A program made the translations under genes and the position numbers. Source: Turneriella parva DSM 21527 (GTDB lineage: Bacteria > Spirochaetota > Leptospiria > Turneriellales > Turneriellaceae). Taken from it: 64,000 bases of DNA. Shown here piece after piece: positions 17,828 to 26,672 of the stretch. A model generated the notes under the pieces. It had not been told where the DNA came from. It made no database searches and saw nothing but the letters and a program-made list of their open reading frames with translations. The stretch's first letter is position 1. The number at the start of each line of letters is the position of its first letter. The DNA is taken from positions 496,001 to 560,000 of the forward strand of contig NC_018020.1 of assembly GCF_000266885.1 (NCBI RefSeq). The letters are read 5' to 3'.

Positions 17828-18478
17828 ATGCAAACATATAAATGGGAAATCCGCCTGATGCTGGTGCTGATTCTGGCGACGGGTATTTTCGCACGTTCGA
17901 TCGCTATAGAGACGCCTTCATATCTCTCGAAACTCGAGAACGATGTGCTGCAAGAGCTGAATCTCGCGCGCACCAACCCAAAGGCATTCGCGCGGCTGCT
18001 CGAAGACTACCGGGCGCAGTTTAACGGCAAGATCGTGAAGAGGCCCGGCAAAATCGATCTGATGACGAGCGAAGGCACGCGAGCCGTCGACGAAGCGATT
18101 CGCGCGCTGAAATCGCAGAAGCCATTAGATGCATTTCGCCCATCGAAGGGCATGTCGCTCGCAGCAAAAGACCATGTCAAAGACACCGGCCCGCGCGGTT
18201 CGACCGGGCATTTTGGCACCGACGGGTCAAAACCTTTCGACCGCATGAACCGCCACGGCAAGTGGCAAAAGACTGCCGGTGAAAATATCAGTTACGGTAA
18301 CGACGAGGGTCGCGCGGTAATTATTCAGTTGATCGTCGACGATGCCGTGCCGTCGCGCGGCCACCGCAAGAATATTTACAACGAGGCATTCGGTGTTGTG
18401 GGCATCTCATGCGGCGCGCACAAGGTCTACGGCACGATGTGTGTGCAAACCTTTGCCGGTGACTATCAGGAAAGATAG
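17828..18478 (+). CDS. Secreted CAP/SCP-domain protein
   Basis: 216 residues: a signal peptide (MQTYKWEIRLMLVLILATGIFA) and one CAP domain. The family signatures are the N-terminal helix VLQELNLARTNPKAFARLLE, the His of STGHFGTDGS, the AGENISYG strand and the RGHRKNIYNEAFGVVGISC segment with its second His. CAP proteins are extracellular; activity is known for few bacterial members. An upstream in-frame start at 17807 adds seven residues without improving the signal. Its TAG stop lies in the left arm of the hairpin shared with the convergent aldehyde dehydrogenase gene. Confidence 0.88.
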   Translation: MQTYKWEIRLMLVLILATGIFARSIAIETPSYLSKLENDVLQELNLARTNPKAFARLLEDYRAQFNGKIVKRPGKIDLMTSEGTRAVDEAIRALKSQKPLDAFRPSKGMSLAAKDHVKDTGPRGSTGHFGTDGSKPFDRMNRHGKWQKTAGENISYGNDEGRAVIIQLIVDDAVPSRGHRKNIYNEAFGVVGISCGAHKVYGTMCVQTFAGDYQER

Positions 18479-18501
18479 AATAGCCAATGCTATTCTATCT
18501 T
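18472..18501. terminator. Bidirectional hairpin between convergent CAP and aldehyde dehydrogenase genes
   Basis: AAGATAGAATAG, loop CCAATG, CTATTCTATCTT: a perfect 12-bp stem. The stop codon of each gene lies in one arm (18476-18478 and 18490-18492). It can fold in RNA from either strand, so it should terminate both transcripts, although the T run is short. Confidence 0.7.
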
Positions 18502-20031
18502 ACAATAGTCGAGCAGGCCCTGTTTGCCGCCTTCGCGGCCGTAACCCGATTCTTTATAACCGCCGAAGGGCGATGTCGGGTCAAATTTGTTGAACGTGTT
18601 AATCCACACGACACCTGCGCGCAGCGCATTTGCCATCTTCATCGCCTTTGAGCCCTTGTCTGTCCAGATGCCGGCCGAAAGGCCGTAAGGCGTGTTGTTG
18701 GCTTTTTCAACTGCTTCGTCGGGAGTTCTGAACGTCATGACCGAAAGCACCGGCCCGAAAATTTCTTCGCGCGCGATGCGGCTCGACGAGGTCACGTTGG
18801 TGAAAAACGTAGGCTGAAACCAGAAACCTTTGTCGGGCAGCTTGCCAGCCTTCTGGTGCATCACTGCGCCCTCTGCGACGCCCGAGTCGGCGAGCTCACA
18901 GATTTTGTTGAGCTGCATTTTTGAATTGATCGCGCCAATGTCGGTATTTTTGTCGAGCGGATTTCCCACGCGCAGAGTCTGCAGGCGACGGAAAAGCTTC
19001 TTCACAACAACGTCATGAATCGACTCTTGCACGAGCAGCCTTGAACCCGCACAGCACACATGGCCCTGGTTAAAGTAGATACCATTGACGATACCTTCGA
19101 CCGCCTGATCGATCGCAGCGTCTTCAAAGATGATGTTTGCCGCTTTGCCACCGAGCTCGAGTGTCATTTTTTTACCCGAGCCTGCGAGGGCCTGCTGAAT
19201 TTTTTTGCCAACAAGAGTTGAGCCCGTGAAAGCCACTTTGTTCACGTCGGCGTGCGACACCACCGATGCCCCGGTTGCGCCGGCGCCGGTGACGATGTTG
19301 ACCACACCGTCTGGCAGTTCTGCCTCTTGCAGAATCTGCGCGAGAAAAAGCGAGGTGAGCGGCGTCGTTTCAGCCGGTTTCAGCACAACCGTATTGCCGC
19401 ACGCAAGCGCTGGTGCGAGTTTCCAAGCGGCCATCAGCAATGGAAAGTTCCAGGGTATCACCTGCCCCGCGACACCGAGAGGCTTCAGTGTGCGGCCGGG
19501 AAACGCATAGTCCAGTTTATCGGCCCAACCCGCATAATAGAAAAAGTGCGCAGCCGCGAGCGGCACATCGACGTCGCGCGATTCACGAATCGGCTTGCCG
19601 CCGTCGATCGACTCGAGCACCGCCAGTTCGCGCGCATGGTCTTGAATGAGCCGCGCAATGCGGTAGATGTATTTTGCGCGCTCTTTGCCGGGAAGCTTCG
19701 ACCAGACTTTGTTGTAAGCCTGCCGCGCGGCCTTCACGGCGAGATCGACGTCAGCCTCGCCCGCTTCGGCGACGTCGGCGATTTTTTGCTCGGTTGCCGG
19801 GTTAATCGAGGCGAAATATTTACCGCTTTTGGGAGCGACGAATTTGCCGTTGATGAAGAGATTGTATTTCGGGGCAATCTTGACAATCGCTGCCGACTCG
19901 ATACTTTCAGAGTATTCCCAGGCTTTGCCAAATTGAATGATGTCGGTTTTGGCGCTCGCCGCAGCGACGACTGCCGTTTTCTTTTTTACCGGCGCCGGGG
20001 TCTTTGCTTTCGCTTTCTTTTTCGCAGCCAT
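18490..20031 (-). CDS. NAD(P)-dependent aldehyde dehydrogenase with basic N-terminal tail
   Basis: 513 residues, of which about 55-513 form a standard ALDH. Visible are the nucleotide-binding GVAGQVIPWNFPL and GNTVVLKPAE, the general-base Glu in TLELGGKAAN, the catalytic Cys in NQGHVCCAGSRL, and EEIFGPVLSV. It resembles betaine- or phenylacetaldehyde-type enzymes, but the substrate cannot be assigned. Residues 1-45 are a Lys/Ala/Pro-rich tail (KKKAKAKTPAPVKKKT), histone H1-like and absent from most ALDHs; it may bind nucleic acid or another protein. It begins 2 bases after the stop of the unknown gene at 20033. Confidence 0.88.
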   Translation of the reverse strand: MAAKKKAKAKTPAPVKKKTAVVAAASAKTDIIQFGKAWEYSESIESAAIVKIAPKYNLFINGKFVAPKSGKYFASINPATEQKIADVAEAGEADVDLAVKAARQAYNKVWSKLPGKERAKYIYRIARLIQDHARELAVLESIDGGKPIRESRDVDVPLAAAHFFYYAGWADKLDYAFPGRTLKPLGVAGQVIPWNFPLLMAAWKLAPALACGNTVVLKPAETTPLTSLFLAQILQEAELPDGVVNIVTGAGATGASVVSHADVNKVAFTGSTLVGKKIQQALAGSGKKMTLELGGKAANIIFEDAAIDQAVEGIVNGIYFNQGHVCCAGSRLLVQESIHDVVVKKLFRRLQTLRVGNPLDKNTDIGAINSKMQLNKICELADSGVAEGAVMHQKAGKLPDKGFWFQPTFFTNVTSSSRIAREEIFGPVLSVMTFRTPDEAVEKANNTPYGLSAGIWTDKGSKAMKMANALRAGVVWINTFNKFDPTSPFGGYKESGYGREGGKQGLLDYCKIE

Positions 20032-20032
20032 G

Positions 20033-20836
20033 TTACCTCAGATTTTTATTTTTATCAACCGGCAGATCGGGCAGGTTCAGCGCTTCAATCGCTTCGTGCA
20101 AAAACATGACGGTGAAGCGCGCCGTCTCGCGCACCGATTTGCCCTGAAAGAAGTTCGCCACTTCGAGACGCGTGTCGACCATAATATGGTCGTCTTTATT
20201 GAAGCATTTAGGGCCGTTGGCCTGAATATCTTCGTAGACGTTTTTCCAGAATTCGTGAATTTTCTTGAGAAACGCGCCACCGTCGAACATGAACTGGCGC
20301 TGCTGCCGCGTGCGCATGTCTTTGAGCTGCGCTTTGGAATCTTCACGCACCGCGCGTGGAATATCTTCGATTGTTTCGCATAGAATTTTCATCTGGCGTT
20401 TGAGGCTTTCAAGCACTGAAAAATGGCTGTCGCGTTCAGCAGAGAGCGCGAAATCAAGTTTAATTTTGCCGAGCGCCGGGTAGAAGGTGTTTTCCCAGGC
20501 GACGAGTACAGAACCCAGGACGTTGATTTCGAGCTCGTCTGAGTTGGGCGAAATGCGCGCCATGGGCAATTTGCCGAGCGTTGGATATGTCTCGCCTATA
20601 TCCTCAATGCTTTTCTTTTTGCCATAAGTCGGCACGGTGCCGGGGTTGGCTTGCAAGAACTGGTCGGCACTGCCGCCCGGGGCAATCGCCTCCATCTTGT
20701 CGCGTATTTTCTTGAGTTCGATCTTCGCTTTGCCTTGTTGATCGGCGTTGCGCGAGGTACGTATGATACCTTCGTATTGACGAGCCAGTTTTTGCAGGGT
20801 CATGAGCTCGTTTTTCTGAGCTTCGCTGAGAGACAT
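20033..20836 (-). CDS. Conserved-looking cytoplasmic protein of unknown function
   Basis: 267 residues, helical, no signal peptide or membrane segment. It opens with a coiled-coil-like helix (EAQKNELMTLQKLARQYEGI) and continues with charged helices; I recognise no family. Because its stop is directly followed by the ATG of the aldehyde dehydrogenase gene, the two are surely co-transcribed, this gene first. The base composition and codon use are like the neighbours, so it is a resident gene. Confidence 0.65.
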   Translation of the reverse strand: MSLSEAQKNELMTLQKLARQYEGIIRTSRNADQQGKAKIELKKIRDKMEAIAPGGSADQFLQANPGTVPTYGKKKSIEDIGETYPTLGKLPMARISPNSDELEINVLGSVLVAWENTFYPALGKIKLDFALSAERDSHFSVLESLKRQMKILCETIEDIPRAVREDSKAQLKDMRTRQQRQFMFDGGAFLKKIHEFWKNVYEDIQANGPKCFNKDDHIMVDTRLEVANFFQGKSVRETARFTVMFLHEAIEALNLPDLPVDKNKNLR

Positions 20837-20884
20837 GTGCTACGTGGGCCTACTCATAGGCTTTGCTGTAAAGCAAAAAGCTGC

Positions 20885-20927
20885 CAAGTGAGCCGTAATG
20901 ACGCCAGGCGCCATTACGGCTCACTTG
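20885..20927 (-). terminator. Long hairpin after carA
   Basis: CAAGTGAGCCGTAATG pairs perfectly over 16 bp with CATTACGGCTCACTTG, with an inner GCC/GGC. It lies 4 bases past the carA stop, and the minus strand then reads GGCAGCTTTTTGC, giving a U-rich tail. This is one of the strongest stems in the window. Confidence 0.75.
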
Positions 20928-20930
20928 AAA

Positions 20931-22076
20931 TCAAAAAAGACCGCGGAACTCAGAAAAGACAATGGCCGCATCGCGCGGGCCGGGGGCGGCCTCAGGGTGG
21001 TATTGCACACTCAGAATCTTGTAACGGCCGCCCAGAATACGAAAACCTTCGGCGCTCAGGTCGTTCGCATTGACCTCAAACCGGGCGTCGCTTTCGGTGA
21101 CCGCCTTGAGCGAAGCCTCATCGACGGCAAAACCATGGTTTTGTGACGTGATGATGACTTGTTTGCGGTAATCAGCTTTGACGGGCTGGTTACCGCCGTG
21201 GTGACCGAATTTGAGCTTGTAGGTCTTTGCGCCGAGCGCGAGCGCGAGCATCTGGTGACCAAGGCAAATACCGAGGCAGGGTTTGCCCGTCGCCGTCAGG
21301 TCGCGAATGTTTGCCACGCCGTTGGTGACGACTGCCGGGTCACCGGGGCCGTTGCTGAAAAAGAAGCCCTGAAACTTGTTCGCGTCAAAACCCTGTTCGG
21401 CCAATGGTGTATCGCCCGCAAATACCTGAGGATAAAAACCCTGCTGAATCAATTCTCTGAGTATGTTGTATTTTATACCGAAATCGAGTACTGCAATAGG
21501 TGTAAGCGTTTCTTTCGCAATATTCTGCGCCTGCAGATAAGTGACGACAAAAGCGTTGGCATCGACACCGTCAAAACCCCTGACAAGATTCTTGCCGTCC
21601 ATGGAAGGCTCGGCAGCCACGAGTGCGGCAAAGCGAGCCGCGTCTTTGCCTGTGCCGGCAAAGATGCCTGCAGTTTGCGCTCCCCCCTCACGGATTTTTC
21701 GCACGACCGCCCGCGTGTCGACGCCCGTTATGCCCGAAATATTCTGCTCGGTGAGAAACTCTGCGACGGTCTGCGTCGAGCGAAAATTACTCGGGATCTC
21801 GCAAAGGTCACGCACGACGACACCCGATAGCCAGGCTTTCTTCGATTCGAAGTCTTCTTTGTTGATGCCGTAATTGCCGAATGAGGGATATGTAAAGCAA
21901 ACGATCTGGCCGCTGTAGCTGGGGTCGGTGAGTATCTCTTGATAACCCGACATGGCGGTCTGAAAGACGGCCTCGCCAAACGCCCCCTGACCCTGTGGGG
22001 CGGCCCCAAACAGCCTGCCCTCAAAGAACGTGCCGTCTGCGAAGACGATTACGCCTGGGCGGATTTCAGAGCTCAC
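20931..22076 (-). CDS. carA: Carbamoyl-phosphate synthase small subunit
   Basis: CarA hydrolyses glutamine to supply ammonia to CarB for arginine and pyrimidine synthesis. The 381 residues show the N-terminal CPSase domain (ADGTFFEGRLFGA, FGEAVFQTAMSGYQEILTDP, PSFGNYGIN) and the class I glutamine amidotransferase domain with the catalytic Cys in CLGICLGHQMLALALG, and the His-Glu pair in VQYHPEAAPGP. Length is normal. CarB is not adjacent. Strong hairpins lie both upstream (22128-22160) and downstream (20885-20927), so it appears to be a single-gene transcript. Confidence 0.97.
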   Translation of the reverse strand: MSSEIRPGVIVFADGTFFEGRLFGAAPQGQGAFGEAVFQTAMSGYQEILTDPSYSGQIVCFTYPSFGNYGINKEDFESKKAWLSGVVVRDLCEIPSNFRSTQTVAEFLTEQNISGITGVDTRAVVRKIREGGAQTAGIFAGTGKDAARFAALVAAEPSMDGKNLVRGFDGVDANAFVVTYLQAQNIAKETLTPIAVLDFGIKYNILRELIQQGFYPQVFAGDTPLAEQGFDANKFQGFFFSNGPGDPAVVTNGVANIRDLTATGKPCLGICLGHQMLALALGAKTYKLKFGHHGGNQPVKADYRKQVIITSQNHGFAVDEASLKAVTESDARFEVNANDLSAEGFRILGGRYKILSVQYHPEAAPGPRDAAIVFSEFRGLF

Positions 22077-22127
22077 AGAGACACTCTCGGCCAGACAGAC
22101 ACGCCGTGGAGTCTTTTCGGCAATTGA

Positions 22128-22160
22128 TTCTGACGGTTTTCCGCAGGAAAACCGTTAGAA
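22128..22160 (-). terminator. Hairpin between the EAL-like gene and carA
   Basis: TTCTGACGGTTTTCC and GGAAAACCGTTAGAA form a 15-bp stem with one G-T pair and a GCA loop. The stop codon of the EAL-like gene (22155-22157) is inside the stem. It should separate that transcript from carA, which starts 52 bases on. Confidence 0.7.
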
Positions 22161-23564
22161 TAACTTCAATTCACGGGCGAGTTCAAAGATATTGCCCACA
22201 TCTTTCTGCCGCTGAATCAAATCATCTTCTGACAAGATCTTACGCACTGCGCTCTCGGGCAGATTCTGCATTTTATGGAAGTTTTCCCGGTAGTATATCA
22301 AGGGTAATTTCTTGCAGAAGATGTGGCTCTGAAAATGGAATACCTGGTGCGCGATCAGAAACCGCATGGTGTCATAGTCTTCAACGGCTTCGGCAGTGAT
22401 GATCGCCTCGCGGTTGTCGGCGAGACGAATGCAATAGTCGATAAACGCCAGGTTATCCAAAAATTTGGTCTGGTCTTCTTCGGGCTTAAATTTGAAGCTA
22501 ATCGGGTCGAGCTTGAACTCTTTGATCATTTCACCCAGGTCAAGAATCACCTGGTGGCTCTGGCTCTTGACGCCAAAGTCGTCAGCTGCAAATGAAATAC
22601 CGAATTGAAAGAAATAACGGCAGACGTCTTTCAATTTGATTTCGTGCTCTTCATAAGGTTTTTCAACCAGCTCAAGGCGCACGTTTTGCGGGTTGAGCTT
22701 CTGGCGCAGCAAGAGTTCGTTGAAACGAAAAACCTTCTCGGCTGACGGAAAAGTATCGATCAGAGTCTGCGGCGACACATTGAATTTCAGAAGCCCAGGT
22801 GCTTCGTGGCAGGCCATGACGATTTTCTCAAGAATCAATAGTTCGACACGGTTTATATCCTGATCATCGGGTATGTCGCGCAGCAGTTCTGAATAACTCG
22901 CGTAAAGTTCTCCGCCGACAAAAACTTCGCCGCCCTTGATTGAGTAGAGTTCTTTTTTGGGGTCAAAATAAATAATCGGTTGAATCACCGCATTCGCCTC
23001 GACGTTGGCGAAATAGTCGTTGGCCCGGTTCAGGTATGTCCAGCTCCAGCGGACAAGGTTGTCTTTGAGGTTTTTATGTGCAGCACGCACCAGCTCGTCG
23101 AAGATCTCTTGCGCATCAGAAATATAATTGCACTGCGTACGCCCGATGCCGAAGTCAAAACTGCCATGGCCGTCTTTCGGCGCCTCGCCGTGAAACTTGC
23201 CCATCGCCCCGTCGATATTCGGCAAGAACCCGGGCGCGTCATCGGCCGGCACGATGCCGACATAGAAGCGGTGTTCGTCGCCGAGAACATAACAGTGTAT
23301 ATGCTGGTTGGCCTCGGTGTTGACCTTCGAGACATATTCAGGTATCTGCTGCAGAAATTCGTCGATGCGCATGCCCTTGAGCTTCTCGACGAGCATCAAG
23401 AAAAGCGGTTTGCCGCGGTTGCGATCGATAAACGTATTGCGAAAATTCTTTTCGGCATCGGCGAGGCCAAAGTTTTCGACGGTTCGTTGTAATATAGAGC
23501 GCAAGGGAGAGGTCACCGTTGTCCATATTAGATCGCACGGGACTCGCCGCAAAGGCCAAAACAT
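22155..23564 (-). CDS. Degenerate EAL-domain protein
   Basis: 469 residues. The C-terminal half is recognisably EAL-like: FNVSPQTLIDTFPSA, LELVEKPYEEHEIKL, SFAADDFGVKSQSH, ITAEAVEDYDTM and the final HFQSHIFCKKLPL. However the EAL signature itself is replaced (GGELYASYSELL) and the catalytic AEGVE is AEAVE, so hydrolysis of cyclic di-GMP is unlikely; binding or a protein-interaction role is more plausible. The N-terminal 230 residues form a separate domain I do not recognise (RFYVGIVPADDAPGFLPN). The exact start is uncertain, since the first ATG has no ribosome binding site. Confidence 0.6.
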   Translation of the reverse strand: MFWPLRRVPCDLIWTTVTSPLRSILQRTVENFGLADAEKNFRNTFIDRNRGKPLFLMLVEKLKGMRIDEFLQQIPEYVSKVNTEANQHIHCYVLGDEHRFYVGIVPADDAPGFLPNIDGAMGKFHGEAPKDGHGSFDFGIGRTQCNYISDAQEIFDELVRAAHKNLKDNLVRWSWTYLNRANDYFANVEANAVIQPIIYFDPKKELYSIKGGEVFVGGELYASYSELLRDIPDDQDINRVELLILEKIVMACHEAPGLLKFNVSPQTLIDTFPSAEKVFRFNELLLRQKLNPQNVRLELVEKPYEEHEIKLKDVCRYFFQFGISFAADDFGVKSQSHQVILDLGEMIKEFKLDPISFKFKPEEDQTKFLDNLAFIDYCIRLADNREAIITAEAVEDYDTMRFLIAHQVFHFQSHIFCKKLPLIYYRENFHKMQNLPESAVRKILSEDDLIQRQKDVGNIFELARELKLF

Positions 23565-23639
23565 CGAAAATGGCGGCCCTGATAGTTCGTTTGCGAAACC
23601 TGCTCAAGGTATTCGTGCAATCAGCCGATGTGACATAAT

Positions 23640-24263
23640 ATGGAAAGGTGCGGATTGATCAAGATATGCGTCGCGTGGGTTGCGCTGGAGAGCATGCCTT
23701 TCGCGCAGGCGACGCCAAATGGCAATACGAACCCTTTCACATGCGCGGGCGGCCCCACCGAGTCTTGCCATCCGGTAGAAATGACCGATACGGTAACACC
23801 CCTCGAGCAACAACAAGGTGATCTGGCGGTGAACCTCGCGCACTCGCTCGCAAAAGAAAAAAGATATAACGAAGCGCTGCAGACTTACCGCGAATTCGTA
23901 CGCGTGTTTCCGTGGCATATTCGCGTTCGCGAAGCGCGCGAAAACATGGCCCGAATCTATGAGAAGCGCCAAAGGTTTGATCTGGCGGCCAGACAATACG
24001 AAGAACTCTACCGTGCGCTCGGGGTAAGCCAGCTCGGCCTGGCCTATAACCTCGAAGCCGCACGCCTGCACGAATTGCAGGGCGAAGAAGAACGCGCTGT
24101 CAGAATCTACAAAGAGCTGAATTCAATCGACCCCAATTCAGAAGCCGCCAAGCGCGCCCGCGAACGTATGGAATCTCTGAATCTGGTGCAAAAAAGCGGC
24201 GACTACCTGAAACGCGAGGCCTTTACCGATCAGTCAGAGAAGAGCTCGCCGCAGAAAGAATAA
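23640..24263 (+). CDS. Exported TPR-repeat protein
   Basis: 207 residues. The first 25 form a weak signal (MERCGLIKICVAWVALESMPFAQA) with a Cys-containing spacer after it. Three TPR units follow from about 60 (NLAHSLAKEKRYNEALQTYR, NMARIYEKRQRFDLAARQYE, LEAARLHELQGEEERAVRIY), then a charged tail. Likely a periplasmic scaffold. It is convergent with the HDOD gene and their ends overlap by 34 bases, an unusually large antisense overlap. Confidence 0.65.
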   Translation: MERCGLIKICVAWVALESMPFAQATPNGNTNPFTCAGGPTESCHPVEMTDTVTPLEQQQGDLAVNLAHSLAKEKRYNEALQTYREFVRVFPWHIRVREARENMARIYEKRQRFDLAARQYEELYRALGVSQLGLAYNLEAARLHELQGEEERAVRIYKELNSIDPNSEAAKRARERMESLNLVQKSGDYLKREAFTDQSEKSSPQKE

Positions 24264-25138
24264 AACGAGTCTTGCTTAATTACCTGCCGCAACTCTTCAA
24301 GATAATATTTTTGTTTTACCTCATCGATCTGGTAAACCGGGCAGATGCGCTTGAATTCGGCGAGTAGCTTGTCCCTTAACTTCTGATCAGGCTTGAACGA
24401 ATCCGTATAGCCTGAAAGCAATACAATGTACTCGGCCAGAATAACCGGCATAAGCAGCGGCTGGTCTTTCTCAAGCTGCTGCGCATCTGCGATTTTATAT
24501 CTGAGCACGTTGCTTGAGTCGACCAGCTCAGGTGGAAAGTTCCAGGTTTTCATCGCAAACGCAGAGGCATCGGCAGAGGTAAACTGCCACTTCATCATTT
24601 CAAGCTGGTGCAATTTTTCTTCATCGGCGGCATCGCCCGACATCTGAAAACAGATTGCATACTCTTCGGGAAACTGGTTCGCCAGAATCGACTTGCCGAT
24701 TTGACGCAAAAGACCAATCATAAAAACTTCGTCTTTCACCTTTTCTTTGCCGACACGTTCGGCGACAATCTTGGCAATGAGGGCGCTCAAAACAGAACGC
24801 ATCCAGAGCTCTTTCATGATTTTGAAATTACCCTTCTTGGGAATTATCGACGCAGCAGAAACGAGCAGCGAAAGGCCCTTTACGGTTTTAAATCCTAATA
24901 AGGCTATCGCCTGCGACAGATTATTGATGCGGTTGCCACGTGCGTAAAATGCGGAGTTCGCAAGTTTCAAAATTTTGGTCGAAAGCGCCAGATCTGCCTG
25001 TACGATATTCTTGATCTGCTCAGCAGAGACGCTGATCTGGCTTTCGTCGATCTGCATCACGCGCGCAGCAACCTGCGGCATCGGAGGCAGCTCAAGATTC
25101 TTGAGCTTTTCGGTGAGCATCTGTTTCCCGACGTCCAT
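24230..25138 (-). CDS. HDOD-domain signalling protein
   Basis: 302 residues. The HDOD domain (about 10-215) has the typical LPPMPQVAARVMQI start, VQADLALSTKILKLANSAFY and INNLSQAIALLGFKTVKGL. HDOD domains are HD-like helical folds that lack the catalytic metal site and mediate regulation of motility and cyclic-nucleotide signalling. No second domain is obvious in the last 85 residues. It lies near the degenerate EAL gene, which may hint at a shared signalling pathway, but this is inference. Confidence 0.85.
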   Translation of the reverse strand: MDVGKQMLTEKLKNLELPPMPQVAARVMQIDESQISVSAEQIKNIVQADLALSTKILKLANSAFYARGNRINNLSQAIALLGFKTVKGLSLLVSAASIIPKKGNFKIMKELWMRSVLSALIAKIVAERVGKEKVKDEVFMIGLLRQIGKSILANQFPEEYAICFQMSGDAADEEKLHQLEMMKWQFTSADASAFAMKTWNFPPELVDSSNVLRYKIADAQQLEKDQPLLMPVILAEYIVLLSGYTDSFKPDQKLRDKLLAEFKRICPVYQIDEVKQKYYLEELRQVIKQDSFYSFCGELFSD

Positions 25139-25218
25139 TTCAATTTTGCAGTGTCAATTGTAATTAGTTCAATAATAAACTTTTTTGCTTTAGAGCGTGC
25201 ATTTCGCAGCCCAATTGG

Positions 25219-25896
25219 CTAGTTCTCTTCGATTTTTTTCCAGGTTGATCGGCCATCGCCTGAGACGGGTTTTGGCTCATCTTGTGTGATATCGGGTTTC
25301 AGCAGGTAAACATCCAACACCGATTTGAGCCTGGCCAGATATTCGCGACCTATCGCCTGCCACGTGTTGTCAAAGGACGACGATTCGGCTACATAGCCCT
25401 CCACTTTAAGCCCCTGCGCGCGGGCGAGAAACAGGGCTCTTGGCAAGTAAAGCTGCTGGCTGACCACGATCGCTGTGCGAACCTGAAATGAGGTTTTTGC
25501 CCTGCTCATCGTGTCGTATGTGCGCACCCCGGCGTGATCGAGAAATATATCTTCACCCTTCACGCCATGGCGCAGGCAGTAGTCACGCATAGTGTGGACC
25601 TCGTCATAGAACTTACGCGTATTGTCACCGGAGAGTAACAACTTGGGGACGAGCTGCTTGTTATAGAGGTCGATTCCCGCGCGCAGGCGACCGAGCAGTG
25701 TATTCGAGGGTTTTTTATTAGGTAAGACGCTTGCGCCCGGTATAAGCGCCACCTGGGCTGGGTGGGGCAGATTCGGATTGCTAACTGAGCCGAAAATGAC
25801 ATCTCGCGTGGCCCAAATAAACGCCAATTGTATGCCTCCGACGAGAACTACGGTCGAAATACTTAGAATCAGCATTGTACGAATGATTTTGCGCAT
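25219..25896 (-). CDS. DUF218 (SanA/ElyC/YdcF-type) envelope protein
   Basis: 225 residues from the ATG at 25896, one membrane helix at the start (IIRTMLILSISTVVLVGGIQ) and a DUF218 domain. Family marks are VALIPGASVLPNKKPSNTLLGRL, LVPKLLLSGDN, DHAGVRTYDTMSRAK and AIVVSQQLYLPRALFLARAQG. SanA and ElyC proteins affect envelope barrier function and vancomycin sensitivity; the reaction is unknown. A start at 25920 would add eight residues ahead of the helix. Confidence 0.8.
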   Translation of the reverse strand: MRKIIRTMLILSISTVVLVGGIQLAFIWATRDVIFGSVSNPNLPHPAQVALIPGASVLPNKKPSNTLLGRLRAGIDLYNKQLVPKLLLSGDNTRKFYDEVHTMRDYCLRHGVKGEDIFLDHAGVRTYDTMSRAKTSFQVRTAIVVSQQLYLPRALFLARAQGLKVEGYVAESSSFDNTWQAIGREYLARLKSVLDVYLLKPDITQDEPKPVSGDGRSTWKKIEEN

Positions 25897-25984
25897 AGGC
25901 GTCCGCGACAACGGTAGCATTATCCAAGGGAATAGATGCTCTGCACAGCGAAATGTGCAGTTTTTTCGGTTATGAATCCCTATG

Positions 25985-26560
25985 TTAGGCAGTGTTTTGT
26001 AAGCACTCGATTATTCGTTCAGCCGAGAGGCCCTTTTTCATGATCGTAGAACATTGTTGAAACCAGCTTAGGTTCGCAAATTGGTTTTCGTCCGTCCTGC
26101 ATTTATAGCTAATAAAAAATTCTTCACGATTCCGACGCCGAGCATAACGGGCACTCCAGTTTTTTCTTTGCTGAATCGACAGAAGACGGCCCGATCGCAA
26201 AAAACCCTCAAGCAGTCGTCGAGCATAATTTCTTATCGCAAAATCCAGCATGCGCGAGAGCGACTCTCCGGAATGCATCGCCCGGTGAGTGGCCGCTGCG
26301 TGCAGAACGCGATTTATATAAAACGGGCGCACCTGATACCCTCGCCCGTCGATATTGTACCGGCGCAGAGTTGCGGGCTTAACACCCTGTCCCCGCCAGA
26401 GGCGCAAGTAGAGGCGCAGCAACTCATCCATGACGCGTGATTCTGAAAACTCTATACCCGCGCGCGATAGCAGTTTGCGCAGGGCGCGCACTCGCCTTAC
26501 CGACCGGGCGCGCAGGGTAACGGACGTATAGTAGTAATGTAGAGCATTTATGCGTTGCAT
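25985..26560 (-). CDS. DUF1564-like protein, second copy
   Basis: 191 residues, basic. The core RRYNIDGRGYQVRPFYINRV, LHAAATHRAMHSGESLSRMLDFAIRNY matches the equivalent region of the protein at 2186-2632 in order and spacing, and agrees with my memory of Leptospira DUF1564 proteins: a beta strand followed by two helices, like ribbon-helix-helix DNA binders. The N terminus holds an extra helical region (SVRRVRALRKLLSRAG). The shared upstream box at 26569-26599 suggests common regulation. Function unknown. Confidence 0.6.
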   Translation of the reverse strand: MQRINALHYYYTSVTLRARSVRRVRALRKLLSRAGIEFSESRVMDELLRLYLRLWRGQGVKPATLRRYNIDGRGYQVRPFYINRVLHAAATHRAMHSGESLSRMLDFAIRNYARRLLEGFLRSGRLLSIQQRKNWSARYARRRNREEFFISYKCRTDENQFANLSWFQQCSTIMKKGLSAERIIECLQNTA

Positions 26561-26568
26561 CTATCTAT

Positions 26569-26599
26569 TAAATACCAGAAATATTCGCCTTTTTCTCAC
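26569..26599 (-). promoter_or_regulatory. Upstream box shared by the DUF1564-like genes, copy 2
   Basis: Minus strand: GTGAGAAAAAGGCG, then TATTTCT and GGTATTTA, 9-39 bases before the ATG at 26560. It matches 2648-2678 block by block, with a few bases of insertion between blocks. Confidence 0.45.
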
Positions 26600-26672
26600 G
26601 GTCTCGTTATTTTTTTCCCTACACCCCTTTATTTGTTGACCCACTCTCTCTTTACATCGTGTTCGCTCGCAC

